Assembly (NCBI RefSeq): GCF_029714325.1
Contig: NZ_CP121666.1
Span: forward strand, 248,001 to 312,000
Length of the DNA: 64,000 nt
Reading direction: 5' to 3'
DNA from: Bradyrhizobium sp. CB1717
GTDB taxonomy: Bacteria; Pseudomonadota; Alphaproteobacteria; Rhizobiales; Xanthobacteraceae
In this document: positions 8,043 through 17,543 of the stretch, in pieces
Layout of the letters: each line of letters opens with the position of its first letter
How positions within the stretch are numbered: position 1 is the stretch's first letter
Notes under the pieces: generated by a model
The model's input: the letters and a program-made list of their open reading frames with translations, nothing else
Told to the model about the DNA's origin: nothing
The model's database searches: none
Translations under genes and position numbers: made by a program

Positions 8043-9392
8043 TCAGATCAGGCGCCGGACTGCCCGCTTGCGCCACACCAGAAGGTAATAGCCCATCTGC
8101 AAAACGAACATGGCGCAGAACACGATGGGATAGGCGGCCCACACGCCCTCGAGGCCGACGGTGCGGCTGAGGATGACCGCAGCCGGCAGCTCGATCGCGA
8201 CAATGGCGAAGATCGACAGCAGCATCGGCGTAAAGGCGACACCGCCAGCGCGCATCGCGCCGGAAAACACCGTGGCCAGACCGAACGGCACCGAGCTCCA
8301 CAAGGCGATGTCGAGCAGTCGCTTTGCCAGATCGAGCACGGCGTCGTCGGTGATGAAGATGCCGAGCACGGCGCGTGGCGCGAGGTAGATCAGCGCCACC
8401 AGCCCGCCGGTCAGGACGATGTTGAACGCAAGACCGGTGCGCACGATGCCGTCGAGCCGTGCCTTGTCGCCGCCGCCGACGGCCTGGGCGCCGAGGATCG
8501 AGACCGCGATCGAAATCGACATCGCCGTGAACTGCGTATAGCCCATCACCTGGTTGACGGCGCCATAAGCCGCGGTGGCATTCGAGCCGAAGCCGTTGAC
8601 GAGGCCGAGCAGCACCAGCTCGGCGACCGCCATCACCACCATGCCGATCGCGCTTGGCAGCCCGATGCCGAGGATTTTTCCGAGCATGGCTCTGTTGAGC
8701 CGGACATGACCCAGCAACGCAGTGTCCGGTGCGAGCGCATGCTTCTTCCGCAGCAAATAAACGGCGAGCGCGATCAGCGTCAGCGCGTTGGCGATTGCCG
8801 CCGCCCATGCCGGACTGGCGATGCCAGCCACGGGCATGCCGAACGCACCGCGGATCAGCATCGGCGTCAGGATCAGGCCGATAGTCGTCGACAAGGCCAG
8901 CGCCAACAACGGCGTCAGCGCATCGCCGACGCCGCGGATCATCGCCGTCATCAGCAGGAAGACGAAGCCGAGCGGCATGGTGAGCAGCATGATGCGGGCA
9001 TAAGCGCTGGTCTGGTCGAGAATGTCAGCGGGCGTCGCGAGCATCATCATCAATTGCCGGCTGAAGATCCCGCCGACCAGCGCGACCGATATCGACAGCA
9101 GCAGGCCGACCGCGAGCGTCGTGCCGGCGACGCTTCCAATCTTGCCGTGCTCGCCCGCGCCAAAGGCCTGGCCGATCAGCACGGTGGCGCCGGTGCTGAG
9201 GCCCATGACGAAGGCGAACAGGAAGAACATCACCGGGAAGAACGCCGACACCGCCGCCAGTGCGTCGACGCCGATCATCTGGCCGAGATAGACATTGCTG
9301 ACGGTGCCGAACAGCGATTGCAGCGCGTTGCTCAGCATCAGCGGCGCGAGGAAGCGGAGGAACGTGGTCCAGAGTGGTTTCGGAGCAGACAT
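8043..9392 (-). CDS. MATE family multidrug/metabolite efflux transporter
   Basis: A 449-residue integral membrane protein with about twelve hydrophobic segments in two similar halves. N-terminal features typical of MATE transporters are FLRFLAPLMLSNALQSLFGTV, LGQMIGVDALAAVSAFFPV and GLSTGATVLIGQAFGAGE; the second half opens at GIGLPSAIGMVVMAVAELV. It should export cationic drugs or metabolites in exchange for H+ or Na+. The ATG at 9392 (MSAPKPLW) has AAAGG seven bases upstream; the Met at 9407 is an alternative adding five residues. It stands between the HCCA isomerase-like and DUF2239 genes, all on the minus strand. Confidence 0.93.
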   Translation of the reverse strand: MSAPKPLWTTFLRFLAPLMLSNALQSLFGTVSNVYLGQMIGVDALAAVSAFFPVMFFLFAFVMGLSTGATVLIGQAFGAGEHGKIGSVAGTTLAVGLLLSISVALVGGIFSRQLMMMLATPADILDQTSAYARIMLLTMPLGFVFLLMTAMIRGVGDALTPLLALALSTTIGLILTPMLIRGAFGMPVAGIASPAWAAAIANALTLIALAVYLLRKKHALAPDTALLGHVRLNRAMLGKILGIGLPSAIGMVVMAVAELVLLGLVNGFGSNATAAYGAVNQVMGYTQFTAMSISIAVSILGAQAVGGGDKARLDGIVRTGLAFNIVLTGGLVALIYLAPRAVLGIFITDDAVLDLAKRLLDIALWSSVPFGLATVFSGAMRAGGVAFTPMLLSIFAIVAIELPAAVILSRTVGLEGVWAAYPIVFCAMFVLQMGYYLLVWRKRAVRRLI

Positions 9393-9481
9393 GGATGTGC
9401 CTTTCATCAGGGCGTGCGAAGCCGTTGCCGCGCGACGCGCGCGGCTCGGCCGTCGATGGGGTTGAGAGAGAAGCGCTACCC

Positions 9482-10078
9482 CTAAGCGCGGTCGCTGTAG
9501 GCGAGCTTGACGATGTGGTCGCGGATATCAGTCGGCCATTCGGCGATCAGTCCGGTGAAGCGTCGCCGGTCATCCGCGAACAATGCGCGCGAGGCTTCCT
9601 CGAATTGCGGCAAATTGCCCGCCATGGTCGACATGAAGTGATAGGCCGCATCGCGCGCCTGCCGCTCGCGGTCCTTGTCGCCGCTTGCGCGACGCGCCTC
9701 GTCGACGAGCTTTCGCAGGGCGACCGAGGCGCCGCCCGGCTGCGCGCCGAGCCATTCCCAGTGCCGCGGCAGCAGCGTCACCTCGCGTGCGACCACGCCG
9801 AGCTTCGGCCGGCCGCGTCCACGCGGCTCGGCCGGTTCTGCGGTCTCCTCAACAGGGGGCGGGACAAGCTTCGCCAGGCGCGCCAGCACCTCGCGATCTC
9901 CACCGCGCAGATCGAAGTCGATCGATCGGCCCGTGGCATCCTCGAAGATGATGATCGGCTCGTCCGGCCGCGGCGCCACCCGCTTGACGACCAGCGCGAC
10001 CTCTCCTGCCGGCCCGGACACCAGGCGGCGTTGTCCCTGAAAAGCGGTGAAAATCGTCTGCATTGGAATCATTGCCAT
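9482..10078 (-). CDS. DUF2239 family protein
   Basis: A 198-residue protein with the DUF2239 pattern: FTAFQGQRRLVSGPAGEVAL near the N-terminus, IIIFEDATGRSIDFDLRG around 43-60, a charged GRGRPKLGV linker, then EVTLLPRHWEWLGAQPGGAS. The second half includes KLVDEARRA and a helical tail. The function is unknown. The GRGRPKLG segment resembles an AT-hook-like DNA minor-groove motif and the following HWEWL block resembles a ribbon/helix region, so DNA binding is conceivable but only inferred. Start is uncertain: ATG codons occur at 10078, 10072 and 10063, none with a clear ribosome site. The upstream region carries two TACCCGGGTA palindromes. Confidence 0.85.
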   Translation of the reverse strand: MAMIPMQTIFTAFQGQRRLVSGPAGEVALVVKRVAPRPDEPIIIFEDATGRSIDFDLRGGDREVLARLAKLVPPPVEETAEPAEPRGRGRPKLGVVAREVTLLPRHWEWLGAQPGGASVALRKLVDEARRASGDKDRERQARDAAYHFMSTMAGNLPQFEEASRALFADDRRRFTGLIAEWPTDIRDHIVKLAYSDRA

Positions 10079-10102
10079 ATTGAACAGCGTTGGCGCGCTT
10101 AA

Positions 10103-10139
10103 TACCCGGGTAAATTCCAGGCGTCAATATACCCGGGTG
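10103..10139. promoter_or_regulatory. Two TACCCGGGT(A/G) palindromes between DUF2239 and GST
   Basis: TACCCGGGTA at 10103-10112 is a perfect 10-bp palindrome and TACCCGGGTG at 10130-10139 differs at the last base. They are 27 bp apart and lie in the shared upstream region of divergent genes (DUF2239 at 10078 leftward, GST at 10221 rightward). A paired palindrome in that position is what a dimeric repressor operator looks like; the regulator is unknown. Confidence 0.5.
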
Positions 10140-10220
10140 AAAATATCCATACCGACGGCTCGACATTGTGTTCCCGGGCTGGCACGAACGGCCGATCACG
10201 CCTAGCCCGGGGACCCCACG

Positions 10221-10886
10221 ATGCTGACCGTTCACCACCTCAACAATTCGCGCTCACAGCGCGTGCTGTGGCTGCTCGAAGAGCTGGGCGTGCCCTACGA
10301 GATCGTGCGCTATCAGCGCCAGCCGGACATGCGCGCGCCGAAGGAGCTGCGCGCGATCCATCCGCTCGGCAAGTCGCCTGTCATCACCGACAACGGCAAC
10401 ACCATCGCCGAGTCAGGCGCGATCATCGAATATCTCATCGCCACCTACGGCAACGGCCGGCTGATCCCGCCGCCGAACACGCCGGAGCGGCTGCGCTTCA
10501 CCTATTGGCTGCACTATGCGGAGGGATCGGCGATGCAGCCGCTGCTCCTGAAGCTGCTGTTCACGCTGATGCCGAAGCGCGCGCCGGCGCTGTTGCGTCC
10601 GCTGGTGCGCAAGGTCTGCAACCAGGCGCTGACGGCGCTGGTCAATCCGCAGCTCAAGCAGCACATGGATTACTGGGAAGGCGAGCTTGCGAAGAGCGAG
10701 TGGTTCGCCGGCAACGAGTTCACCGCGGCCGACATCCAGATGAGCTTCCCGCTGGAAGCCGCGCAAGCGCGCGGCGGTCTCGAGCAGGGCCATCCCGAGG
10801 CGATGGCGTTCCTGGAACGCATCCACGCGCGGCCCGCCTATGCGCGTGCGCTGGAGAAGGGTGGGCCGTATCAGGTGGGGCGGTAA
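10221..10886 (+). CDS. Glutathione S-transferase
   Basis: A 221-residue cytosolic GST. The N-terminal thioredoxin-like domain contains HHLNNSRSQRVLWLLEELG (active-site Ser/Asn region) and the cis-Pro/SNAIL-type segments GKSPVITDNG and IAESGAIIEYL. The helical C-terminal domain carries FTAADIQMSFPLE, the conserved N-capping Asp motif. It should conjugate glutathione to electrophiles; the substrate cannot be predicted. The upstream region shared with DUF2239 carries two palindromes that may control it. Confidence 0.93.
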   Translation: MLTVHHLNNSRSQRVLWLLEELGVPYEIVRYQRQPDMRAPKELRAIHPLGKSPVITDNGNTIAESGAIIEYLIATYGNGRLIPPPNTPERLRFTYWLHYAEGSAMQPLLLKLLFTLMPKRAPALLRPLVRKVCNQALTALVNPQLKQHMDYWEGELAKSEWFAGNEFTAADIQMSFPLEAAQARGGLEQGHPEAMAFLERIHARPAYARALEKGGPYQVGR

Positions 10887-10895
10887 GCCACTCTT

Positions 10896-10990
10896 CCGTC
10901 ATTCCGGGGCGGTGCGCAGCACCGAACCCGGAATCTCGCGCCACAATCTCGAGATCCCGGGTTCGGCTCTTCGAGCCGCCCCGGGATGAC
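10896..10990. repeat. Palindromic repeat CCGTCATTCCGGGGCG.. / ..CCCCGGGATGAC
   Basis: Inverted arms flank a central CCCGGAATCTCG / CTCGAGATCCCGGG core. Related copies lie at 49011 and 63764. It fills the space between the convergent GST and MFS genes. Confidence 0.85.
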
Positions 10991-10999
10991 GGCGCCTTA

Positions 11000-12295
11000 C
11001 TAATCCGCGTGCAACACGCGTCCGCGCGTCTCCGGCAATGCGAACGCTGCGATGAAGAACACCGCATAGGCCACCACCGCGAAGATCGCGATGGCGTTCG
11101 CGAGCGACGTCGTCGCCGACAGTGCGCCGACGAGGAACGGAAACAGCGCGCCGATGCCGCGGCCGAAATTGTAGCAAAAGCCCTGACCGGAGCCACGCAG
11201 CCGCGTCGGATAGAGTTCTGTCAGGAACGCGCCGATCCCCGAGAAATAGCCCGAGGCGAAGAAGCCGAGCGGGAAACCGAGCACCCACAGGATTTCGTTC
11301 GTCAGCGGCAACTGCGTGTAGAGCAGCACCACCGCCATGGCGCCGATCGAGAAGATCAGGAACAGATTGCGCCGTCCGATCCGGTCGGCGAGCCAGGCGC
11401 CGGTGAGGTAGCCGATGAAGGAGCCGATGATCAGCGTCGAGAGATAGCCGGTCGAGCCGACGATCGACAGATGCCGCTCCTTGGTCAGGAACTGCGGCAC
11501 CCAGAAGGTGACGGCGTAGTAGCCGCCCTGGCAGCCCGTCGCCATCAGCGATGCCAAAATCGTGGTCTTCAGGATCGGGCCGGAGAAGATTTCCCAGAGC
11601 GCCGGCCGATCGCCGCTCGCAGCCTGCCTGGCGCGCGCCTCGGCCGCGATCTCCGGCTCGGTGACGGAGCGGCGGATATAGAACACCAGCAGCGCCGGCA
11701 GCGCACCGATCACGAACATCCAGCGCCAGGCCGTCTCCGCCGGCAGGATCGAGAACAGGATCGCCTGCGACAGCACCGCGAGGCCCCAGCCGACCGCCCA
11801 GCCCGACTGCACCGAGCCGACCGCGCGCCCGCGATATTGCGGCCGGATCGCCTCGCCCATCAGCACGGCGCCCGCAGCCCATTCGCCGCCGAAGCCGAGG
11901 CCGAGTACGGCGCGCGCGATCAGGAGCTGGTCGAAATTCTGCACGACGGCGCAGACCAGCGAGAAGAACGAAAACCAGATGATGGTGATCTGCAGCGTTC
12001 TGACCCGTCCGATATGATCGGAGAGATAGCCGCCGAGCCAGCCGCCGATGGCGGACGCCAGCAGCGTCACTGTGCCGGCGAGGCCTGCGGAAGCCGCGTC
12101 GACCTTCCACAGCGCGATGATGGTACCGATCACCAGCGGGTAGATCATGAAATCCATGCCGTCGAGCGCCCAGCCCGCAGCGCAGGCCCAGAACGTCCGC
12201 CGTTCCGGCGTGTTCATGTCGCGATAGAACGCGAGAAGGCTGGTGTCCTCGATCTCTGCGCGCTCGATGCGTTGGTTCGGATCGGCTGTGGTCAT
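11000..12295 (-). CDS. MFS transporter, metabolite/aromatic acid:H+ symporter type
   Basis: A 431-residue, 12-helix major facilitator. Visible hallmarks are WALDGMDFMIYPLVIG in helix 1, the loop 2-3 signature GYLSDHIGRVRTL, GFGGEWAAGAVLMGEA in helix 4-5 (a motif of the sialic acid/aromatic acid/metabolite:H+ symporters), and DRIGRRNLFL in loop 8-9. This subfamily takes up organic acids with protons; the substrate is unknown. The start at 12295 (MTTADPNQ) is preferred because the longer frame to 12376 adds a proline/arginine-rich stretch without homologous character. It is followed on the same strand by a gamma-glutamyltransferase gene lying 97 bp upstream of its start. Confidence 0.9.
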   Translation of the reverse strand: MTTADPNQRIERAEIEDTSLLAFYRDMNTPERRTFWACAAGWALDGMDFMIYPLVIGTIIALWKVDAASAGLAGTVTLLASAIGGWLGGYLSDHIGRVRTLQITIIWFSFFSLVCAVVQNFDQLLIARAVLGLGFGGEWAAGAVLMGEAIRPQYRGRAVGSVQSGWAVGWGLAVLSQAILFSILPAETAWRWMFVIGALPALLVFYIRRSVTEPEIAAEARARQAASGDRPALWEIFSGPILKTTILASLMATGCQGGYYAVTFWVPQFLTKERHLSIVGSTGYLSTLIIGSFIGYLTGAWLADRIGRRNLFLIFSIGAMAVVLLYTQLPLTNEILWVLGFPLGFFASGYFSGIGAFLTELYPTRLRGSGQGFCYNFGRGIGALFPFLVGALSATTSLANAIAIFAVVAYAVFFIAAFALPETRGRVLHAD

Positions 12296-12392
12296 GTGCG
12301 TTTCCCCGGCAGTTTCTTCAAAGCTGCGCGGTGGTAGCACGCGCGCCGGCCGGAGCAAGCCGGTGCGCGCTGCCATGCCATGCAGCGGCGGG

Positions 12393-14141
12393 TTACTGTC
12401 CCGCCGCTTCCGCGCCGCGCGTGCGCGGATCGGGGGCGCCGAGCGGTCCGTTCGGCGTCACGAGAATCGAATTGGCGGAGGTCTGTCCCATCGGCTCGAC
12501 GATGACGTGGTCCATGGCCTTCAGCTCGGATAGGACCTGATCGGAGAAGCCGCGCTCGATGCGCACTTCGTCCGGCAGCCATTGATGATGCAGCCGCGGC
12601 GCGGCCACGGCGGCGGCGACGTCCATTTTGTAATCGAGCACGTTGACGATCACCTGGAGCACGGTGGAGATGATGCGGCTGCCACCGGGCGAACCCGTCA
12701 CCAGCACCGGCTTGCCGTCCTTCAGAACGATGGTCGGCGACATCGAGGACAGCGGACGCTTGCCGGGGCCGGGCAGATTGGGCTCGTAGCCGACGAGGCC
12801 GTAGGCGTTGGAAGCACCGACCGCCGCGGTGAAATCGTCGAGCTCGTTGTTGAGCAGCACGCCGGTGCCCTCGGCGACGAGGCCGACGCCGTAGCTGAAG
12901 TTCAGCGTGTAGGTGTTGCTGACCGCATTGCCGCGGCTGTCGACGACCGAAAAATGCGTGGTGTTGCTGCCCTCGCGCGGCGCGTCGGCAGCGGACGCCA
13001 GCTGCTTCGACGGCGTGGCGCGGTCGGCGGAGATGCCCGCACGCAGCTTGGCCGCATAGTCCTTCGACGTGAGGGTCTCGATCGGCGCGTTGACGAAGGC
13101 GGGATCGCCGAGATAGCGCGCGCGATCCGCATAGGCGCGCTTCATGGCCTCGATCAGGAGATGCAGCGAGGCCGGCGATCCCTGCTTCAAATCGGCGAGC
13201 TGAAAGCCTTCGAGGATGTTGAGCGTCTCCACCAGCACCACGCCGCCGGAGGACGGCAGCGGCATCGAGACGATGTCATAGCCGCGATAGGCGCCGCGCA
13301 CCGGCGTCCGGATCACCGGCTGATAGGCCTTCAGGTCGGCCGCCGTCATGATGCCGCCGGCATCGGACAGTGCCTTGGCGAGCTTCTCCGCAACCGGGCC
13401 CTCGTAGAAGCCGCGCGGCCCCTGTGCCGCGACGGCCGACAGCGTGTCGGCAAGATCGCCCTGCACCAGCCGATCGCCTTCGCCGAGCGAGCTGCCGTCA
13501 GGGCGTGAAAAAATCTTCGCCGAGGAAGGCCAGCGCGCGAGGCGCCGGTGCCAGCCCGGCAGGCTGTCGGCGATGTCGTCGCTGACGACGAATCCGTCGC
13601 GGGCGAGCGCGATCGCAGGCTCGAGCAGTTGCGCCAGCGTGAACTGGCCCGAGCCGTATTTCTCCAATGCCAGCGCGAGGCCTGCGACGGTGCCGGGCAC
13701 GCCGACGCCGAGCGCGGAATCGCGCGACTTCGCGGCATCGGGCTTGCCGTCGGGACCGAGGAAGATCTGCGGCGTGGTCGCGGCCGGCGCAGTCTCGCGA
13801 TAGTCGATCGCGACGTCCTCGTTGCGCTCGGCGGAATGGATCACCATGAAGCCGCCGCCACCGATATTGCCGGCGCGCGGATAGGTCACCGCCATGGCAA
13901 AGCCGGTCGCGACCGCGGCATCGACCGCATTGCCGCCCCGTCGCAATATGTCGGCGCCGACCTGCGCGGAGATCTTCTCCTGCGCCACCACCATGCCGTG
14001 CTCGGCGGCAACGGCGTGCACCGTATCGAGCGGCGGCGGAACATAGGCCCGCCGGGCATCCTGCGCGGTCGCAGGCGCAAGTCCAAACGCCAGAGTGGCG
14101 AGGAAGGCGACAAATGTCCGCCGGGTCCAATATGACGACAT
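12393..14141 (-). CDS. ggt: Gamma-glutamyltransferase (glutathione hydrolase), exported
   Basis: A 582-residue gamma-glutamyltranspeptidase precursor. The N-terminus TRRTFVAFLATLAFGLAPATAQ is a signal peptide with a twin-arginine-like motif. NIGGGGFMVIH and IDYRETAP contain substrate-binding Arg, and NTTHFSVVD carries the autocatalytic Thr (about residue 394) that becomes the N-terminus of the small subunit. LPSSGGVVLVETLN and the later PLSSMSPTIV provide the other binding loops. It cleaves the gamma-glutamyl bond of glutathione and conjugates in the periplasm. The ATG at 14141 is used; a TTG two codons earlier is possible. An MFS gene lies 97 bp downstream and could import the products (inference). 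Confidence 0.95.
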   Translation of the reverse strand: MSSYWTRRTFVAFLATLAFGLAPATAQDARRAYVPPPLDTVHAVAAEHGMVVAQEKISAQVGADILRRGGNAVDAAVATGFAMAVTYPRAGNIGGGGFMVIHSAERNEDVAIDYRETAPAATTPQIFLGPDGKPDAAKSRDSALGVGVPGTVAGLALALEKYGSGQFTLAQLLEPAIALARDGFVVSDDIADSLPGWHRRLARWPSSAKIFSRPDGSSLGEGDRLVQGDLADTLSAVAAQGPRGFYEGPVAEKLAKALSDAGGIMTAADLKAYQPVIRTPVRGAYRGYDIVSMPLPSSGGVVLVETLNILEGFQLADLKQGSPASLHLLIEAMKRAYADRARYLGDPAFVNAPIETLTSKDYAAKLRAGISADRATPSKQLASAADAPREGSNTTHFSVVDSRGNAVSNTYTLNFSYGVGLVAEGTGVLLNNELDDFTAAVGASNAYGLVGYEPNLPGPGKRPLSSMSPTIVLKDGKPVLVTGSPGGSRIISTVLQVIVNVLDYKMDVAAAVAAPRLHHQWLPDEVRIERGFSDQVLSELKAMDHVIVEPMGQTSANSILVTPNGPLGAPDPRTRGAEAAGQ

Positions 14142-14244
14142 TATCAAATTTCCGCCGTGGCCTCGGGCCGGTTCACACGCCTCTCCTTAATGCTATACCG
14201 TTTGCGCTAAGAGGGACAAAACTGTTCGTGATAAGGACTTCGGA

Positions 14245-15630
14245 ATGACGACAATCGCCCCCGATGTACGCATGGCCGGCGTGCAGCGGACCTATCCGCC
14301 GCGCGCGGCTGTCGTCAGCTGGATCTTCTTCGACTGGGCTGCGCAGCCCTATTTCACGCTGATAACGACCTTCGTGTTCGCGCCCTATTTCGCGACCAGT
14401 GTTGCGCCAGATGCTGCCACGGGCCAATCGCTGTGGGGCTTTGCAATGGCGGCTGCGGGTCTCGCCATCGCGCTGCTGTCGCCGGTGCTCGGGGCCATCG
14501 CGGATGCGTCCGGCCGCAGGAAGCCCTGGATCGCAGGGTTCGGCGCGCTGCTGGTGCTGGCGTCCTGCACGCTGTGGATCGGCAAGCCCGGCGATCCCTC
14601 GGTCATTCCGCCGCTGCTCACTGCGGTCGCGCTTGCCAGCGTCGGTGCGGAATTCGCCACCGTCTTCAACAATGCGATGATGCCGACCCTGGTGCCGCCG
14701 GAGCGCATCGGCCGGCTCTCCGGCACCGGCTGGGCCACGGGTTACATCGGCGGCATCGTCAGCCTGATCATCGTGCTCGGCTTCCTCGCCGCCAATCCCG
14801 AGACCGGCCGCACGCTGCTCGGATTTGCGCCGCTGTTCGGGCTCGATCCCGTCAGTCATCAGGGCGATCGCATCGTGGGACCGCTCACCGGGCTGTGGTT
14901 CATCATCTTCGTGACGCCGCTGTTCCTGTTCACGCCGGATTATCCGGCGAAGCTGCCGGTGCGTGAGGCACTGCGCGAGGGCCTGCTGGAGCTCAAGCAA
15001 TCGATCAAGAGTCTGCCGCAGCAGAAGTCGCTCGCGGCGTTCCTGCTCGCCAACATGATCTATACCGACGGCCTGGTGTCGCTGTTCGCGTTCGGCGGCA
15101 TCTATGCCGCCGGCACGTTCGGCTGGCACACGATCCAGATCGGCAGCTTCGGCATCATGCTCGCGATTGCCGGCACGTTCGGCGCATGGCTCGGCGGCAA
15201 GCTGGACGATCGTCTCGGGCCGAAGCGCGTGATTGCCGGCAGCCTGCTGGTCCTGCTGCTGTCGGTGGCGGCGATCCTTCTGGTCGACAAGGACAGCGTG
15301 TTGTTCGTCAAGGTGGCGCCGCCGCAAGCAGGCGCGCCGCTGTTCTCGAGCGCGGCCGAGCGCGCCTATCTCCTGCTGGGTTGTCTCATCGGCGCCGCCG
15401 GCGGCCCGCTTCAGGCCGCTTCGCGCACACTGCTGATCCGCCTCGCGCCCAAGGATCGTATCGCGCAGTATTTTGGCCTGTTCGCGCTGACCGGGAAGGT
15501 GACGTCCTTCATCGGCCCGCTGCTGATCGGGATGATCACCGCCGCGACCGCGAGCCAGAAGGCCGGCATGGCGGTGCTGGTAGTGTTTTTCGTTGCGGGG
15601 CTGGGGCTATTGATGCGGGTGCGGGATTAG
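14245..15630 (+). CDS. MFS transporter, UMF1/Atg22-like family
   Basis: A 461-residue membrane protein whose opening VVSWIFFDWAAQPYFTLITTFVFAPYF is the signature of the UMF1 (vacuole effluxer Atg22-like) branch of the major facilitator superfamily. Further marks are LGAIADASGRRKPWIA in loop 2-3, GTGWATGYIGGIVSL in helix 5, and GPLQAASRTLLIRLAPKD in the C-terminal half. Fungal Atg22 exports amino acids from the vacuole; bacterial members are uncharacterised, so amino acid or peptide-product export is only suggested. It is divergent from ggt, with 103 bp between them. Confidence 0.9.
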   Translation: MTTIAPDVRMAGVQRTYPPRAAVVSWIFFDWAAQPYFTLITTFVFAPYFATSVAPDAATGQSLWGFAMAAAGLAIALLSPVLGAIADASGRRKPWIAGFGALLVLASCTLWIGKPGDPSVIPPLLTAVALASVGAEFATVFNNAMMPTLVPPERIGRLSGTGWATGYIGGIVSLIIVLGFLAANPETGRTLLGFAPLFGLDPVSHQGDRIVGPLTGLWFIIFVTPLFLFTPDYPAKLPVREALREGLLELKQSIKSLPQQKSLAAFLLANMIYTDGLVSLFAFGGIYAAGTFGWHTIQIGSFGIMLAIAGTFGAWLGGKLDDRLGPKRVIAGSLLVLLLSVAAILLVDKDSVLFVKVAPPQAGAPLFSSAAERAYLLLGCLIGAAGGPLQAASRTLLIRLAPKDRIAQYFGLFALTGKVTSFIGPLLIGMITAATASQKAGMAVLVVFFVAGLGLLMRVRD

Positions 15631-15650
15631 CCACACTACGCGATCTCACC

Positions 15651-15738
15651 CCGTCATTGCGAGGAGCGAAGCGACGAAGCAATCCAGACTTCCTCTGCGG
15701 AAAGATTCTGGATTGCTTCGCTGCGCTCGCAATGACGA
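15651..15738. repeat. Complete palindromic repeat CCGTCATTGCGAGG.. / ..CTCGCAATGACG
   Basis: Two arms containing GAAGCAATCCAGA and TCTGGATTGCTTCG make a long imperfect hairpin. The same family recurs at 7274 (half), 43361 and 53681. It lies between convergent UMF1 and purH genes. Confidence 0.9.
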
Positions 15739-15785
15739 GGTCGATAGAAACGTCGTAGCTTTTGCAGCCCGCTCCGCCGATCGGC

Positions 15786-17378
15786 TCAGTGCCTGAAGTG
15801 CCGCGTGCCCGTGAACACCATGGCGATGCCGTGCTCGTCGGCGGCCTTGATCACCTCGTCGTCGCGCATGGAGCCGCCGGGCTGCACCACGGCGGTGGCG
15901 CCGGCTTCGATGCAGGCGAGCATGCCGTCGGCGAACGGGAAGAACGCATCCGACGCCACGACCGAGCCTTTGGTCAGCGGCTCGGCGAGCTTCAGCTCGT
16001 TGGCGGCATCCTGCGCCTTGCGCGCCGCGATCCGCGCTGAATCGACCCGGCTCATCTGGCCCGCGCCGATGCCGACGGTGGCGAGATCCTTGGCGTAGAT
16101 GATGGTGTTGGACTTGACGTGCTTTGCCACCCGGAATGCGAACTTGAGGTCGCGCATCTCCGCGTCATCAGGCGCACGCTTGGTCACGACCTTGAAGGTC
16201 ATGTCGTCGACCACGGCGTTGTCGCGGCTCTGCACGAGGAGGCCGCCCGCCACCGTCTTGGCGGTGAGGCCCGGGGCGCGCGGATCGGGCAGGCTGCCGG
16301 CGAGCAGCAGGCGGAGGTTCTTCTTCCCGCCGATGATGGCGATCGCCTCCTCGCTCGCATCGGGCGCGATGATCACCTCGGTGAAGATCTTCGTGATCTC
16401 GCGCGCGGTGTCGGCGTCGAGCGCGCGGTTCATCGCGATGATGCCGCCGAAGGCCGAGGTGGAATCGCAAGCCAGGGCCCTGCGATAGGCCTCGACGAGG
16501 TTGGAGCCTTCTGCCACGCCGCAGGGATTGGCATGCTTGACGATGACGCAGGCGGCGGTGCGCTTGGCGTCGAACTCGCCGATGCACTCATAGGCCGCAT
16601 CGGTGTCGTTGATGTTGTTGTAGGAGAGCTCCTTGCCCTGCAGCTGCCGCGCGGTCGAGACGCCCGGGCGCTTGTCCGGCGTCGCGTAGAACGCGGCAGT
16701 CTGGTGCGGGTTCTCGCCATAGCGCAGCGACTGGATCAGCTTGCCGCCGAAGGCGCGGAAGTCGGGCGCGTCGATCTCGAGCTGCCGGTTGAACCAGTTC
16801 GAGATCGCGGCGTCATAGGCCGCGGTGCGCGCGTAGGCCTTTGCGGCGAGACGCCGGCGCAGCTTCAGCGTGGTCGCGCCGTTGTTGGCGGCGAGCTCGT
16901 CGTGCACGGCCTTGTAGTCGTCAGCTTCGACCACGACGGCGACGTCGTCATGATTCTTCGCGGCGGCGCGGATCATCGCGGGGCCGCCAATGTCGATGTT
17001 CTCGATGCAATCCTCGAAGCCCGCGCCTTTGTCGACCGTCGCTTCGAAGGGATAGAGATTGACGACGAGCAGGTCGATCGGCGCGATGCCATGCGCCTTC
17101 ATCGCCTCCGCATGCTCTTTGTTGTCGCGGATCGCGAGCAAGCCGCCATGCACCTTCGGATGCAGCGTCTTGACGCGGCCGTCCATCATCTCGGGGAAGC
17201 CGGTGAGGTCGGAGACGTCCTTCACCTTGAGGCCGGCGGCGGCGATGGCCTTGGCGGTGCCGCCGGTGGAAACCAGCTCGACATCATGCGCGGCGAGCGC
17301 CTTGGCGAACTCGATCAGGCCGGTCTTGTCGGAGACGGAGAGAAGGGCGCGGGTGACGCGGCGGGGATGGTCAGTCAT
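15786..17378 (-). CDS. purH: Bifunctional AICAR formyltransferase / IMP cyclohydrolase
   Basis: A 530-residue PurH catalysing the last two steps of IMP synthesis. The N-terminal IMP cyclohydrolase domain shows [28 protein letters not shown] and [15 protein letters not shown]. The C-terminal formyltransferase domain shows [14 protein letters not shown], the conserved KHANPCGVA, and DAFFPFADG near the end. Length is normal for the family. The ATG at 17378 (MTDHPRR) follows an upstream TTG in frame and is preferred. A heparinase-like gene and rsmB lie upstream on the same strand, a conserved arrangement in Rhizobiales, with 165 bp between purH and the heparinase-like stop. Confidence 0.98.
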   Translation of the reverse strand: MTDHPRRVTRALLSVSDKTGLIEFAKALAAHDVELVSTGGTAKAIAAAGLKVKDVSDLTGFPEMMDGRVKTLHPKVHGGLLAIRDNKEHAEAMKAHGIAPIDLLVVNLYPFEATVDKGAGFEDCIENIDIGGPAMIRAAAKNHDDVAVVVEADDYKAVHDELAANNGATTLKLRRRLAAKAYARTAAYDAAISNWFNRQLEIDAPDFRAFGGKLIQSLRYGENPHQTAAFYATPDKRPGVSTARQLQGKELSYNNINDTDAAYECIGEFDAKRTAACVIVKHANPCGVAEGSNLVEAYRRALACDSTSAFGGIIAMNRALDADTAREITKIFTEVIIAPDASEEAIAIIGGKKNLRLLLAGSLPDPRAPGLTAKTVAGGLLVQSRDNAVVDDMTFKVVTKRAPDDAEMRDLKFAFRVAKHVKSNTIIYAKDLATVGIGAGQMSRVDSARIAARKAQDAANELKLAEPLTKGSVVASDAFFPFADGMLACIEAGATAVVQPGGSMRDDEVIKAADEHGIAMVFTGTRHFRH

Positions 17379-17543
17379 GAGCAAGATCCTCTGCTAAGGG
17401 AGTGTCTATGCCCAGGCGCGCGGCGGATATGTCCCGCGCTTCCCGATGGTGCTCCATCCAAGGTCGCCAGTCGCGCGAGCGAGGGCTCGATAGCAGCTTT
17501 TGGCGCGCGTCTCAACGGCTAGATAGGACCGGATTGCGCCTGG

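Noticed and set aside
10166..12337. Plus-strand frame of 723 residues spanning GST and MFS genes
   Set aside because: It runs across a known gene, an intergenic repeat and the antisense of another gene; composition is not protein-like.
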